The translations under genes were made by a program, and so were the position numbers. A stretch of 64,000 nt of DNA. Source: Paramecium pentaurelia (Eukaryota; Ciliophora; Oligohymenophorea; Peniculida; Parameciidae). Where the stretch lies: contig CAJJDO010000010.1 in assembly GCA_905183005.1 (NCBI GenBank), forward strand, positions 545,865 through 609,864. Reading direction: 5' to 3'. Position 1 is the first letter of the stretch. Each line of letters begins with the position of its first letter. The notes under the pieces were generated by a model. That model saw only the letters and a program-made list of their open reading frames with translations. It did no database searches and had not been told where the DNA came from. Positions 47,149-59,221 of this stretch are shown one piece after another.

Positions 47149-48267
47149 ATGAATGACTCTGATTCTCAAATTAACAATCCATTAAGTAATAGCCATGTCT
47201 CGAATTCAGATTAAGAATAATTGATAAGATAGGAAGAATCAGATTGTGAATTTGAATGTTCATAAAACCCTATGTTAACAGAGGAAGAAAATAATGAAAA
47301 GTCTGTTGTAATAAATAAGCTCATTTAAAATTCATGTAAAAATTAATCTTATCTAAGAATCTTCTAATCAAAGAAATAAGAAAAGTTAATTAGGATCATT
47401 TTTAACTTCTTAATAACTCGAATCATAATAATACAAAATATCTGTTTAATATGTGGATTCAAATATTGGTAATCCTTTATGTTCAGGAGAAGAAGAAACT
47501 CAAGAAAATTTGAGGAATATGAAAGAAAAACTTCAATAATTAGAAATTAAATTTGAAAGCTAAGGAAATGAAATCAAAGAAATTCAAAGTAATAAATTAA
47601 TATAATTTAGACAATTTTAATTAAACAAAAGAAGAATTACAACAATTAAAATCTGATAATGAAAATCATAAGAAAGACAATATTGAAATAAGATAATAAT
47701 TGTAAAATTACCAAAATGAAATTCAAAAAGTCTAAAATTTAATATCATTGATGATCTAAGAGAAATAATTGAATCGATATGATTATCCAAATTAAATCTA
47801 GAATAAAAGATCTAAAACAACAGTAGAATTAAGCAAAGACTTAACTGATAATTAGGAAGATCAGTCTAAACAAAAATAAAAATAAACCAATAGTAATGGA
47901 TCTCCTATGAAATAAAGTGAAAATCAATTATCTTAATAATAAGCTAATTTTCTTATAAATAGCTCAAAAAGTTATTACCATAAACCATACATACCTTAAG
48001 TTCAACTATTTAATGCTAATTAATTAGCTGCGTTACTTAAATTACGTATTACTTATTATAATTGAAGCCCTAAATAGAAAGGATGAAGAAAGAAAGGATT
48101 TTCAACAGAAAGTGATTGGAAAAGACTTTAACTATTTATTTCATAGACCAGTTAACACTAGTGGTAAAATTTCATTTAGATTTTATGTAGCAATAAATTT
48201 GAATCAAGTAAAAGGATAAGGTGTTCCTTAATCCTATTCATTTATAAACACTTCCCTGAACAAATGA
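47149..48267 (+). CDS. Gln-rich coiled-coil protein
   Basis: 350 residues with three 22-nt introns. The N-terminal 130 residues are Ser/Gln/Glu-rich. Residues 130-210 are a coiled coil (ENLRNMKEKLQQLEIKFESQ; KEELQQLKSDNENHKKDN). The tail has HKPYIPQVQLFNANQLAALL and a short Phe/Arg-containing C-terminus. The end is ambiguous. Without a fourth intron the stop is TGA 48265-48267; with an optional 22-nt GTA..CAAG intron near 48188 it would be TGA 48257-48259 and a different tail (QKDKVFLNPIHLQTLP). Both are phase-consistent. No family recognised. Confidence 0.6.
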
Positions 48268-48867
48268 AGATGATTTAAAATACTTTTTATTTAATATATC
48301 TCAATTTTTATCCTTTAATCAAAAAATTAGAATCAAAATTAAGATTGTTGGATAAAAATTATGTCTTTTGATATTAATAAACAAGACTTTCAACCATATC
48401 CACTTACTTCAAATTTTCTATTACTCTAATTTTATTAATTAATAATCTCAGAATATTTACCAATCTCTAAATAGTTTTAATTATAGAATCCTCTTCTATA
48501 TCACTTTATAAGTAAACAATCAAAAAATAATTAATCTTAAAAATATATGTGATAGAAATATTCTTCATATCTTTAAATTGACATTATTTCTCTAACAATT
48601 ATGTAGCATAATCTTATAGATATTTAAATGTTAGGCTTATTTTCAAAGCCAAAACTAAATCATTTCAATAAATTCATAATATATAATTAGATTCAAATAT
48701 TGATTTTTTTTTAATTTTGAGAACAATAAATATTTTTTCTAGAATATTATAAATTTTATAATAATTTAGAAAAACTTTTGAAATATGATGTTATATTATA
48801 ATGTAAATTTTAATTGGAATAAAGTAAATATTAGGTTGGAGTTGATTCTATAATTTATTTATTTGCA
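48268..48867. other. Spacer with one weak small ORF
   Basis: 600 bp before the TauE-like array. One open frame, 48361-48552 plus strand, encodes 63 residues beginning MSFDINKQDFQPYPLT and ending at TGA. It is richer in C and coding-like at its 5' end, but there is no supporting homology. Otherwise AT-rich. Confidence 0.35.
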
Positions 48868-50430
48868 ATGAATAGACCACTTTCTTGTTCAGATCCTAAG
48901 TTCAATTTATTTAATGGGGGCTTAGGATGCTCAATGGATGGATGTGGTCAATACAACAAGTGTCTTACAGTTTTAAATGAAAAGTTTATTGAAACAACAG
49001 GATGTTGCCGTATGAAAATTTTAGAGCCAAACTTTGTGACAGTTTTTGTTTATATTTTGATTGTCCCAGTTATAGGAATAGCTAGTTTGGGAGCTTTAGG
49101 AGGTATATATATATTTTCTAATTTATTTAAGGAGGAATAGTAAAGCGTCCATTTCTGTAAGCCATTCTGAATTTTGATGCAAGCATAGCTGGAGATATTA
49201 CTGCTTGTTTAATGATTAGTGCACAAATAATTAATATGGTGTTCATATTTCTCTAAAAGTAATTTTGCAGATTAAGTAAAATAGTCATCCTGATGTACCA
49301 GAAAGACCAGTCATTAATTATGACATAGCTATTATTTATACTTTAGCTATTCCGGTTAGTTTGTGTTTAGGAAGTGATTTAGCAAACTTTCTACCGTTAC
49401 TACCTTTACTATCATTTCAAATACTATTTTTCTTAGCAATATCCCCTGTTTTAATATATTATGCTAGAAGACAAAATGAATTAGAAGATATAAAAGATCA
49501 AAACAGTGATGTAGTAAAGGAATCTGCACTTCTGACAGTGTCTTAGTAATAAATTTAAAATCAGAATGATTATACTGAAAATTAAGCTAAGCTTTATAAA
49601 TAGCTTTATGCTGAACAATGTTAAAGATTTCCACTTGTACCTATTTTAATAACCTTGGGAAATTTTGCAATCAATGAAGTAATAATTACTATTATCTATT
49701 ATTAGCTTTTATTACTGTTGAGATCTTCTCCATATCAATATTCTCCATATTTCTTTCCAGAAGGAGATTTAAATAATTAAAATAGGGATAAAGGTCCTTG
49801 TGAACCTTGGAATTTTTATATGGTTCTTTTATTAACAGGAGTAAACTTTTTGATAACAGGTTCTGTTTACTTTTTCATGAGAAAAAAAGAATTGTTAAAA
49901 AATACAGTAAATTTTTATCCTCATGAACGTTACTTCACACCTCCTAGAAGATTCTTTTTTGTTTATGCAGCAGGATTTTTAACAGGATTTGTTGCTGGTT
50001 TTGTAGGAATGGCAGCTGGATTAACAATGGTAGTAACTATGGTTCAATTTAAATTGATTGCTGCTGTTGCAGGAGCTACAGCCAACTATTGTTATTTCTT
50101 AATATGCATTTAAGTATTTACAAATTTCCTCGTTGGTGCTTCATAGAGTTAAGGTTTGGGTATTGGTGAATAATTCTTTTTCTATGCTTTAGGAGTAATT
50201 ATTTTATTAAGATTTTATAGATATTAGCAGTTCTAACATTCACAAATTATGGTTATAAATTATTGAAGAAATATAATGTAGGGCATATCATTTTTTATAT
50301 TGACTTTGCTATTGTTGTTTTAAATATTATTGGTAACATTGTATGGGGAATTGAGAATGGTTATCGGGATGGTTTTCGTTCATTGGAGTAACAGCCTTCA
50401 ACATGTGGAAATTTGGTCCTTGATAACTGA
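48868..50430 (+). CDS. TauE/SafE-type membrane transporter, copy 1
   Basis: 493 residues after introns of 29, 26 and 26 nt. A Cys-rich N-terminal domain (CSDPKFNLF.., CSMDGCGQYNKC, TGCCRMKIL) precedes the membrane part. Helix 1 is followed by IGIASLGALGGGIVKRPFLQ, the glycine-rich turn and 'G..KRP.L' typical of the TauE/SafE (sulfite/anion exporter) family. Seven or more helices follow. The second repeat contains RRFFFVYAAGFLTGFVAGFV then GMAAGLTMVV, the symmetrical glycine motif. The central loop (NELEDIKDQNSDVVKE) is cytoplasmic and polar. The substrate is unknown. It is the most divergent of three tandem copies. Confidence 0.85.
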
Positions 50431-50669
50431 AGAATTATATTTATTTATTTTAATTTATTTTAAATAAGTTTCATTTTGCACACCAGAATGTTCAAAATGG
50501 TTACTTTCATCATATATGAATATTTTAGAAATAATCCTATTACTATTCACAAAGTTGCCATATAATACTTTATTATGCAATAATATCAACTATCTAATTT
50601 GTCATTCAGTTAAATTGGTAAATTCTTAAGTTCTTCGAAAGTAGAAAATATTCTATAATTATTTTTATA

Positions 50670-52211
50670 ATGTCTTCATTATTGTCATGCCAAAATAACC
50701 AATACTCTTTATTTTAAGGAGTTGGAACCGTAAATTGTCAAAGCTCTACATGTGGGTAGTTCTCTGCATGCAATAGCTTGTTTTTATCAGGCAAACCCAC
50801 TGGCTAAGTAGGCTGTTGTAGAGAAGGAGTCTTGTATCCGAATGCAGTTTCTATTATAGTTTATATTCTAATTATTCCCATTATTGGAATTGGCAGTCTT
50901 GGAGCTTTGGGAGGTGAGAATACTATTAAATTCATTAGGTGGTGTTGTTAAACGACCCTTTTTAGAGGCCATTCTAAATTTCAATTCCTCTACTTCTGGA
51001 GACATCACTGCTTGTCTTATGTTTGGTGCATAATTAGTGAATCAAGTCATAATCTTTTTTTAAAGGTATTTAAAAATATTCTATGTTTGTAGTCATCCTG
51101 AATCTCCTGAACGTCCTTTGGTTAATTTTGAGATAGGATTAATCTATGCTTTAGGGATACCAATATCAATGTAGGTTGGAATGGAATTGGCAAACTACCT
51201 ACCTCTTTTGCCTTTGTTGACACTATAAATGCTTTTTTTCATAATTATTTGCCCAGTACTTTTATATTTCGCAAAATCTGAACAAAAAATTGAAAATAAT
51301 AAAGAGGTTAATAATGAAATGTAGTAATCTTCCATCATCACAATAGAGCAATAGGTCAAGGGCAACATAATTGAAGAGTAAAGAATGGCTGAATTATTTA
51401 AGCAGCTTCAAGAAGAATCAAATTCAAGATTTCCATTATTGCCTATCCTTTTAGCATTTGGAAATTTTGCAGTGAATGAATTAATAATTTTACTAAGGAC
51501 AACATCATACTAAATATCACCATATTTTTATCCAAATGATTAAAATTTTGGTAATAAGTATTCTGCTTGTGAACCTTGGAATTTTTATATGATGATTCTT
51601 TTATTTGGAGTTAATTTAATAATCACCCTTTGGGTACTCTTTTATATGCGTAAGAAAGAACTTCTTAAAAATACTGTGAATTTTAATATGAATGAACGTT
51701 ACTACACACCAATTTCTAGATTTTTTATGATTTATGGTGCTGGTTGGGCTACAGGATTTATAGCTGGATTCTTAGGAATGGCAGCTGGATTGACTATGTT
51801 TGTAACTATGATAGAATTTGGCTTAGTTGCTGCAGCTGCTGGAGCTACAGCAAATTATGGATATTTTATTATATGTTTGCAAGTCTTTATTTCTTTCGTA
51901 GTTGGAGAATATTAGGATTTGAGTTTAACAGTCGGTTATCAATTTTTCTTTTATGGAATAGGAGTATTTATTTATATTTATATTTCAAGGCTATTGGAGT
52001 TTTGATTTTTACTAATTTAGGATATTATATGATTAAAAAGTACAATGTAGGACATGTCTTATTTTATATTGACTTTGCTTTGGTTTTACTCAATATGATT
52101 GGTAATATTGCCTGGGGTATAGAATAATCTGAAAGATTTTCATATCATTCTTTGGTATACAATCCACAGAGTTGTACAGCTTAAATTTTAAACAAAAGCT
52201 CAGTGCAATGA
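50670..52211 (+). CDS. TauE/SafE-type membrane transporter, copy 2
   Basis: 487 residues after introns of 25, 27 and 26 nt at positions matching copy 1; the first donor is GTG. It has the same layout: Cys-rich N-terminal domain (CQSSTCGQFSACNSL, GCCREGVLYPN), IIGIGSLGALGGGVVKRPFL, an EEESN-type loop, FPLLPILLAFGNFAVNELII, and the second glycine motif GWATGFIAGFLGMAAGLTMF. It starts 239 bp after copy 1. Almost every base between roughly 51640 and 52200 is shared with copy 3, including the third intron's surroundings and the C-terminal tail, so copies 2 and 3 are recent duplicates or have exchanged sequence by gene conversion. Confidence 0.87.
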
Positions 52212-53125
52212 GCTTTATTTATTTATTTATTTATTTATGTATTTTTAATGGAACAATAAAATATTAATTCATTAAAAATGATAAATCAATTACCAATTTT
52301 TTAGCATATAAACTACCTATTTGAACATTTTACTTAATTGAAAATAGAAGATTGGACATGCTCCTGAATAAATTCCTTATTGAGCTTAAAAGGTTTAATA
52401 TTTTAATTATATTAAAAATAATAATATTTATTATTAATTAATTCAAAATAAATAGAACTTTACCTATTATAAAATATATTTGAAAGTCTCTTATAAAGTA
52501 TTTATTATGAAAGGATTCTACAATATATCTCATAAATTATTATAATAAATAGTTGCTTAAGTTATATTAAAGTAAGAGCATTATAAACAGAAACAAAAAC
52601 TAATAATTTATAATTATAATTTCAGTCTAAGTGTTATAATTTTCAATTCTCCTTCTAAAGATTAAGCAATAATGTTCATAAACTTTACATTTCTTTAATA
52701 ATTTTTCTTAATTTCTCAAGAATTGGAGTTTCTGACTTATTGAAAATTTAGTATACGTCAAATCAAATTAAATTGACTTTTATATTTATTTTCTAAGAAC
52801 TATTGAATTTGCTATAAAAAATGATGATAAAATGATTATTTTTATTTTATTAACTTTCCTTAATAAGTGTAAAATTTGTCTTAGATCACCTTAACAAAAA
52901 TAAATTAAATTGATTTAATTTAAATAATTTTAATAGTGGATATAAAAATGTTTTTAGAGAATTTTTCTATATGAATTCAATTTATAAGGATTTGCTTGTT
53001 TCTTTTTGAATAATAGTATTTTTTATTGTATCATACTTGGATGCAATTGAAATTTGTTTTTAGGTTAAAAAGATATGTTATTTAAAGTCTATTCATATTA
53101 ATGAACAATCTTATTTATTTTAATA
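52212..53125. other. AT-rich spacer within the TauE-like array
   Basis: About 910 bp between copies 2 and 3. It begins with a short tandem run of ATTT units (about 52213-52240). No coding signal otherwise and no transposon ends seen. Confidence 0.55.
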
Positions 53126-54667
53126 ATGTCATCATTTTTTTCATGTGAGGATGACCAATACTCTTTATTTTAAGGTGTTGGAACAATAAATTGTAATAGC
53201 TCTACTTGTGGATAGTTTTCTGTTTGCAGCAACTTATCTTTTAAAGGATAACCCATTAATTAGATAGGCTGTTGTAGAGAAGGAGTCTTGTATTCTAATG
53301 CAGTCTCAATTATTATGTATATTCTAATTATTCCAATTATTGGAATTTGCAGCCTTGGAGCTTTAGGAGGTGAAAATAATATTAAATTCATTAGGTGGTG
53401 TTTTTAAAAGACCATTTTTAGAAGCAATTCTAAATATAAACTCATCTACTTCTGGAGACATCACTGCTTGTCTTATGTTTAGTGCCTAAATAGTGAATTA
53501 AATCATAATCTTTTTTCAAAGGTATTTAAAATAATTCTATGCTTATAGTCATCCTGATTAACCTGAACGTCCTTTAGTTAATTTTGAAATAGGATTAGTC
53601 TATGCCTTAGGGATACCTATATCAATGTAGGTTGGAATGGATTTGGCAAACTATTTGCCTCTTTTGCCTTTGATGACATTATAAATGATCTTTTTTGTAG
53701 TTATTTGCCCTGTTCTTTTATATTTTGCAAAATCGGAATAAGTTATTGAAACCAATAAATAAAAGAAGAGTGAAATACAACCATCTCCAATAAATACTAA
53801 TGATTAAAATGTTGAAAGCAACATAAATGAAGAATAAAGAATTTCTAATTTATTTAAATAGTTTTAAGAAGAATCAAATTCAAGATTTCCATTATTGCCT
53901 ATCCTCTTGGCATTTGGAAATTTTGCAGTGAATGAATTAATAATTTTACTGAGGACAACATCATATTAAATATCACCTTATTTTTATCCAAATGATTAAG
54001 ATTTTGGTGATCAATTTTCTGCTTGTGAACCATGGAATTTTTATATGCTAATTCTTTTATTTGGTGTAAATATCATTTTTACATTCTTTGTATTCTTTTA
54101 TATGCGTAAGAAAGAACTTCTTAAAAATACTGTGAATTTTAATATGAATGAACGTTACTACACACCAATTTCTAGATTTTTTAAGATTTATGGGGCTGGT
54201 TGGGCTACAGGATTTATAGCTGGATTCTTAGGAATGGCAGCTGGATTGACTTTGTTTGTAACTATGATAGAATTTGGCTTAGTCGCTGCGGCGGCTGCAG
54301 CTACAGCAAATTATGGATATTTCATTGTATGTTTGCAAGTCTTTATTTCATTTTTAGTAAAAGAAAATTAGGATTTAAGTTTAACAGTCGGTTATCAATT
54401 TTTCTTTTATGGAATTGGAGTATTTATTTATATTTAGATTTTAAGGCTATTGGAGTATTGATTTTTACTAATTTAGGAATTTATATGATTAAAAAGTACA
54501 ATATAGAACACATAGTATTCTATGTCGACTTTGCTTTGGTTTTACTCAATATGATTGGTAATATTGCCTGGGGTATATAATAATCTGAAAGATTTTCATA
54601 TCATTCCTTGGTATACAATCCACAGAGTTGTACAGCTTAAATTTTAAGCAAAAGCTCAGTGCAATGA
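53126..54667 (+). CDS. TauE/SafE-type membrane transporter, copy 3
   Basis: 487 residues, exactly the length of copy 2, with three introns of the same sizes (25, 27 and 26 nt) at the same places. The N-terminal Cys domain (CNSSTCGQFSVCSNL, GCCREGVLYSN) differs moderately from copy 2. The first glycine motif reads CSLGALGGGVFKRPFLEA. The second repeat, GWATGFIAGFLGMAAGLTLF, and the C-terminal tail are nearly identical to copy 2, including synonymous sites. Differences concentrate in the loops, e.g. the Q/K-rich cytoplasmic loop near 53740-53840. Confidence 0.87.
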
Positions 54668-54810
54668 TATTTTATGTTATTCATTTGTGAAGCAAAATTA
54701 GATTTTATAATTTAAATAATGCTTATTCTTACTATTATAATTTTATTGAACTTATTATGATTTAATGTGAATCACCTTTATCTAATCAAAAGAATAAGTA
54801 ATTCATAAAT

Positions 54811-55759
54811 TCACAAATCCATTAAATCTATTAGAAGATTTCTCTGCTTAAAATTTATCTATTTTGTTTTAACTATCAGTTCAATAAAATTATATAAAGC
54901 AAAATATAAGGATAGGTCTACATTTAAGTATCTCTAGGTATCTCTAATGTGTCCTAGCATGATAAATTTTAAAGTAAATAATATTTTTTTACATTTCCTA
55001 ATTCCTGTTTCAGAAGATCCATCTACACCTATATCTTTAGCTTTAGATATAAATTTTTATAAATCCTAAATATATCTTATATTTCAACTTTAAAGAGTTT
55101 CTCTTAAGACTAATATTTCTCTTATTAATTCTTCATTTTCATTTAAACAAAATTACATAACACTCGATATCACTATATTTACAATTGGAATCTACATAAA
55201 TTTTTTGGATAATAAATTCTAATCTACTTTAATTATTCTTATAATCTGTTTGTAATGATATAATGCTCTCTAATATTTAGTTAATCTATTAATCTTAAAT
55301 AAAAAGAAAATCCCTTAATCTCTTAATCATTTAAGTTAATCCTTGTTTTTTTTGATTTATCTCTTTTATTCATCAATAAAATTCAAAAACTGACTCTTTA
55401 TTTTCTATTGGAATTTTGCTTTAATTTACATAAAAAACTATTATGTGATGTATGAACTAATCTAAGTAAACTCTTCTATTCAGTAAAGGCATGCACTAAA
55501 ATATAGCTCCTAAATTATGAAAAAATCTTTTGGTAGGAAAGAGATAAAAAATGATCTCCGCTCCATCATTTAATAACTGAATTTATTTCTTCACGCTTTA
55601 ACAAGCAACCAAAATTGGTTATTGGTGATGACGAAATGCATTCACGAAGCCCTAACAGATTAAAAATTAATATCTTTATTATTAAATATTGAAACATAAG
55701 AATTGAACTATAAGTATTTGATACTTGTATTACAACCCAAAACAAAATAGAAATGCCAT
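54811..55759 (-). CDS. Doubtful multi-exon or degraded gene
   Basis: Coding-like segments occur in different frames. A 5' part (from a possible ATG at 55757-55759) gives FLCFNIQQQRYQFLICQGFV, then IQLLNDGAEIIFYLFPTKRF and LNRRVYLDQFIHHII. A 3' part gives RLIDQLNIREHYIITNRLQE, NENEELIREILVLRETLQ, ISKAKDIGVDGSSETGIRKC, and ends ..LIDLMDL at TGA 54811-54813. The helical repeats recall the RIH-type armadillo repeats of IP3/ryanodine receptors, without the channel. Several introns of 20-24 nt can be drawn, but I could not make one continuous frame. A decayed fragment is as likely as a real gene. Confidence 0.35.
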
Positions 55760-56200
55760 TTATTTATTATTTTAATAATTAAATAGCTTACAATAAGATT
55801 CAAATAGATATAATCTAAATAAAAAAGAGATAAATTTCAAATAAAAAAATATTAGATTTGAAGGTTTTATTCTGTAAAATTACAAATATAATCATAACTT
55901 AAGTATTTTCATTATACTCTTAAATTGCTAAAAAATAAAAGAATAAGGTAAGTTAAAATTAACTTAATATGCTAGAACCGAGTGTATAATTGTATATAAA
56001 GAGAAGAATTATAAACAAAATTAAATAATTTATTCCTCTTAGTATCTTTATATTAACCAAAATTTAATAAAAAATTAGAGTAAATTTGAAAATTAAGCTA
56101 AAATTGAATAAAAGTATTTGAAATTTTCATTAGTTTTTTTCCCCAAAAATGAAAATATTTATATAATACAATATTATCAAAAAAAATACTAAATACTACA
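55760..56200. other. AT-rich spacer
   Basis: 440 bp with no secure coding signal; A/T-rich with several A runs. Confidence 0.5.
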
Positions 56201-58900
56201 TCAAAAACTTATGCGAGAGTTACTTTTTAATGAATTTAAACTTTGAATTTTAGTTACAACACTTCTAAACTAAGATAATGTTAATATTTTACTTTCGAAT
56301 TTTTAGTTATGAATTAATTTCTTTTCTTTTCTACCCTTGTTAAATTGAAGACTCTTGTATTTTCAAATTCAAATATCATTTCCTTCTTCTTTAATTGAGA
56401 TTTTGTAAAGTATCTTTTCAAGTCATCTTATTTCAAGTAAAAACAATAATATTATAAATATGATTAAAATTCCTCAACACCAAATGAACTATATTTTGGT
56501 GGAATTTAAGATATTGATCCTCTTTTTTATATTTTATGATATCTTTCTAAAACACATTCAATATTATATCTTTAACAAAAATTATGAAAACTAGAAACTT
56601 TATCAAAATTAGGTATTTCTGAAAAATTAATTTGTTAAAATATTTATTTTTTGTATTTCAATGTATTTATTTATTCCAAAAGATCATGAAACCTATTAGT
56701 AGCTATTTAATCGATGTATTAATCTTCTATTATTATTCTTTAAGTTAATTAACCCACTTTTTTTTTGGAATGGTGTGAAGACTCTTCATAATTAAATTCT
56801 ATTTAATCAAACTTTTTTTTATTTTTATTATTAAATATTGAAACTTATAAAGATGTTATTATTCTTGAAGGAGTATCATCTTCTATTGAATTATTATCGT
56901 CTTCAATATTATAATAATTATTAAAAATTGTATCAACAATTCCTTTTGAACCAAGAAATGAAATTCTTTTATTATTAATTTTAATGAATCGTTTCTAAGT
57001 TTATTATACTTAATAAGCTGAAAATCTTGCATTAAAATCCCTTCTATCTTTTCTTATATATACAGTTTCTTCTATTTTACGATATTGATGCAAAAAAGAA
57101 AGAAAATGAGGGGCATTACTATATAATTAAAAGAATTTACACTTAAAAATGTAATACTGGACATTCTTTAGCCAAATGATCATCCATTTAGCAAACATAG
57201 CATCTAATTTGTAAATAACTATAATCTGATTCAAATATTATTGCATTTCTTACTTTAAAGTACTATTGTAGATCTTTTGGATAAGATTTAGCAATCTCTA
57301 AGAATTTCTATTAATTTAATACAAAAATATGAGAAAATGTTCTGCTTATTGCACTAGCTGATCTTAATTAATTAGAATAAAAACTGATTTCTCCAAAATA
57401 ATCATTTTTTATTTTATTATCAATTACAATGTTTGTTTTCATGAAATATATATCCACACTCCCTTTTTGTATTAAATATAAATCATTAGTGATTGAAGGA
57501 ATTTCAAGAAATATTATTTCTTCTGGAAAAAATAGTTTATCTTCTAAAATTGGAATTATTGCTTAAATAAGAAATCTCTTTGTATGTAAATGCCATATAA
57601 TATCTGCATGTCCAAATAGTTTTCCATTTACCAATTCTTAGATATCTTTTCCTAACTCATCAGATAATAATTTTGTAATATCTTTTAATAGGATTTAATG
57701 ACTATCCCAAACAAATTCTAAGTATTTTCTAACTTTATTTTACAAAACATCTGGAATATTTGCTTTTTTCATGTATTTATTGAGTAGACTTACTTTTTAT
57801 TTTCTAATATTTGATTTTTCTTCTAATGACGATAAAGCAAATCCAATTGAATTCATTGTAAATGCAAACCCTCCACAAGCTACTAACAATAGAAATATTC
57901 CCAATAATCTTTCAACTGGAGTTTATGGACTGATATCTCCATATCCAACTGTTGTCATTGTTGCAACTCCCCAATAAAGTGAATTTATATATCTAGTTTA
58001 CCAATCATATTCTTCTTCTTAATCCCCTAACCAAGAATATTCTTCTTAAATTGCAGTATAATGAAATATACAGCCTAAAACATGAGCAAAAAATAGTACA
58101 AATACAAATAATTTTATAAAAGTTATGATCACTCCAATAATCCGAGAAGTTTATATGTATTCATCAATTTTATCTATTATTTTTTTAAGTTTTGCTAATC
58201 TGAGTAATTTTAAAACTCTAACAAATTTCAAAAATTTAAATAGTCTTAATAATTTAGCGCTTTATATAAGTTATTATGACTCATCAATAATAATTTCATA
58301 TGGGAATGTTGAAATCATATCAATCCAAAACCAAAATTATAAGTAATTTTTAAATATATATCTTCTATCCATCTATAAAGCACCATCAATGTAGACTCCA
58401 GTATTGAAATTCAATAATATATCAAAAATAAATACTCCCAGTGATAAATTTTAAATCTCATTACTGATTTCTATTTCAAAACTTATTTAAAAGGGTATGC
58501 CTATCATTTCATAAATAACAAATCCTAAACAAATTAAATCCCATATTAATTTTATAGAACCATCAGGTGTCATAGTATATGGACGTTAAGGAGCTAAATG
58601 CTTTTTGAGCTTTCTTATTTAAGAATTTAATAAAATTAGATAATGATGAAATTTCATTGCACATGTTTTCGAATATAATCTAGAGTGCTTTGAATTCATA
58701 AAATTTAAGCTTCTTTATTCCCATTAAAATTTTCTTCTTTATTTTAATAAAATTTTGAATTCTTTTTTTTTTTCTAACTCATCCCCAGAATCATCACTTG
58801 TAACAGTTATATCTCTTAAATATTTTAATTATTTTCTATTCAACCACTCTTTCTCTTTTCTACTTTTTTATAAATATTCATTTTATTTTATTTCATTCAT
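56201..58900 (-). CDS. Cyclic-nucleotide-gated/EAG-type K+ channel
   Basis: About 850 residues from the ATG at 58898-58900 to TGA at 56201-56203, with several introns. A charged N-terminal 110 residues precede six membrane helices: S1 IKLIWDLICLGFVIYEMIG, S2/S3 LSLGVFIFDILLNF and FWFWIDMISTFPYEII, S4 LLRLFKFLKFVRVLKLLRLA with regularly spaced Arg/Lys, S5 IKLFVFVLFFAHVLGCIFHY, pore YWGVATMTTVGYGDISPQTP, and S6 GIFLLLVACGGFAFTMNSIG. The TVGYGD filter means K+ selectivity. A C-linker and a cNBD follow (FGEISFYSNQLRSASAIS); the cassette is degenerate, so ligand gating is uncertain. Such channels set membrane potential and ciliary beating in Paramecium. Confidence 0.92.
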
Positions 58901-59221
58901 TAATTATTGAAAATAAAAATGTAAATATTATTGTTGGCATGATCATTGATTAGAGAAATAACCATTAATATACATTGAAAATAATAATAATATTTCCATC
59001 ATAAATAATACTAATTTTTTTTATTTTTTCTTAATAAAACACAAAAGGCTAATAATTAATTCAAAGTAATATACTGATCCAAAACTCAAATTGATATTAT
59101 ATTCAAGTAATATTGATTTAAATGTAAATACATTAAAGCTTTATTATATAAATAAATATCAAATTCAGTCAAGTTATATTAATTTATTTTTATAGAAAAT
59201 AAAATCAACCTCATTAAATAA
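58901..59221. other. AT-rich spacer
   Basis: About 320 bp between the channel start and the MSH6 stop; no coding or structural signal seen. Confidence 0.5.

Noticed and set aside
51744..52127. Long alternative-frame ORFs over the TauE-like genes (also 54200-54580)
   Set aside because: They are frame shadows; the transporter frame with spliced introns explains both copies and is conserved with copy 1.
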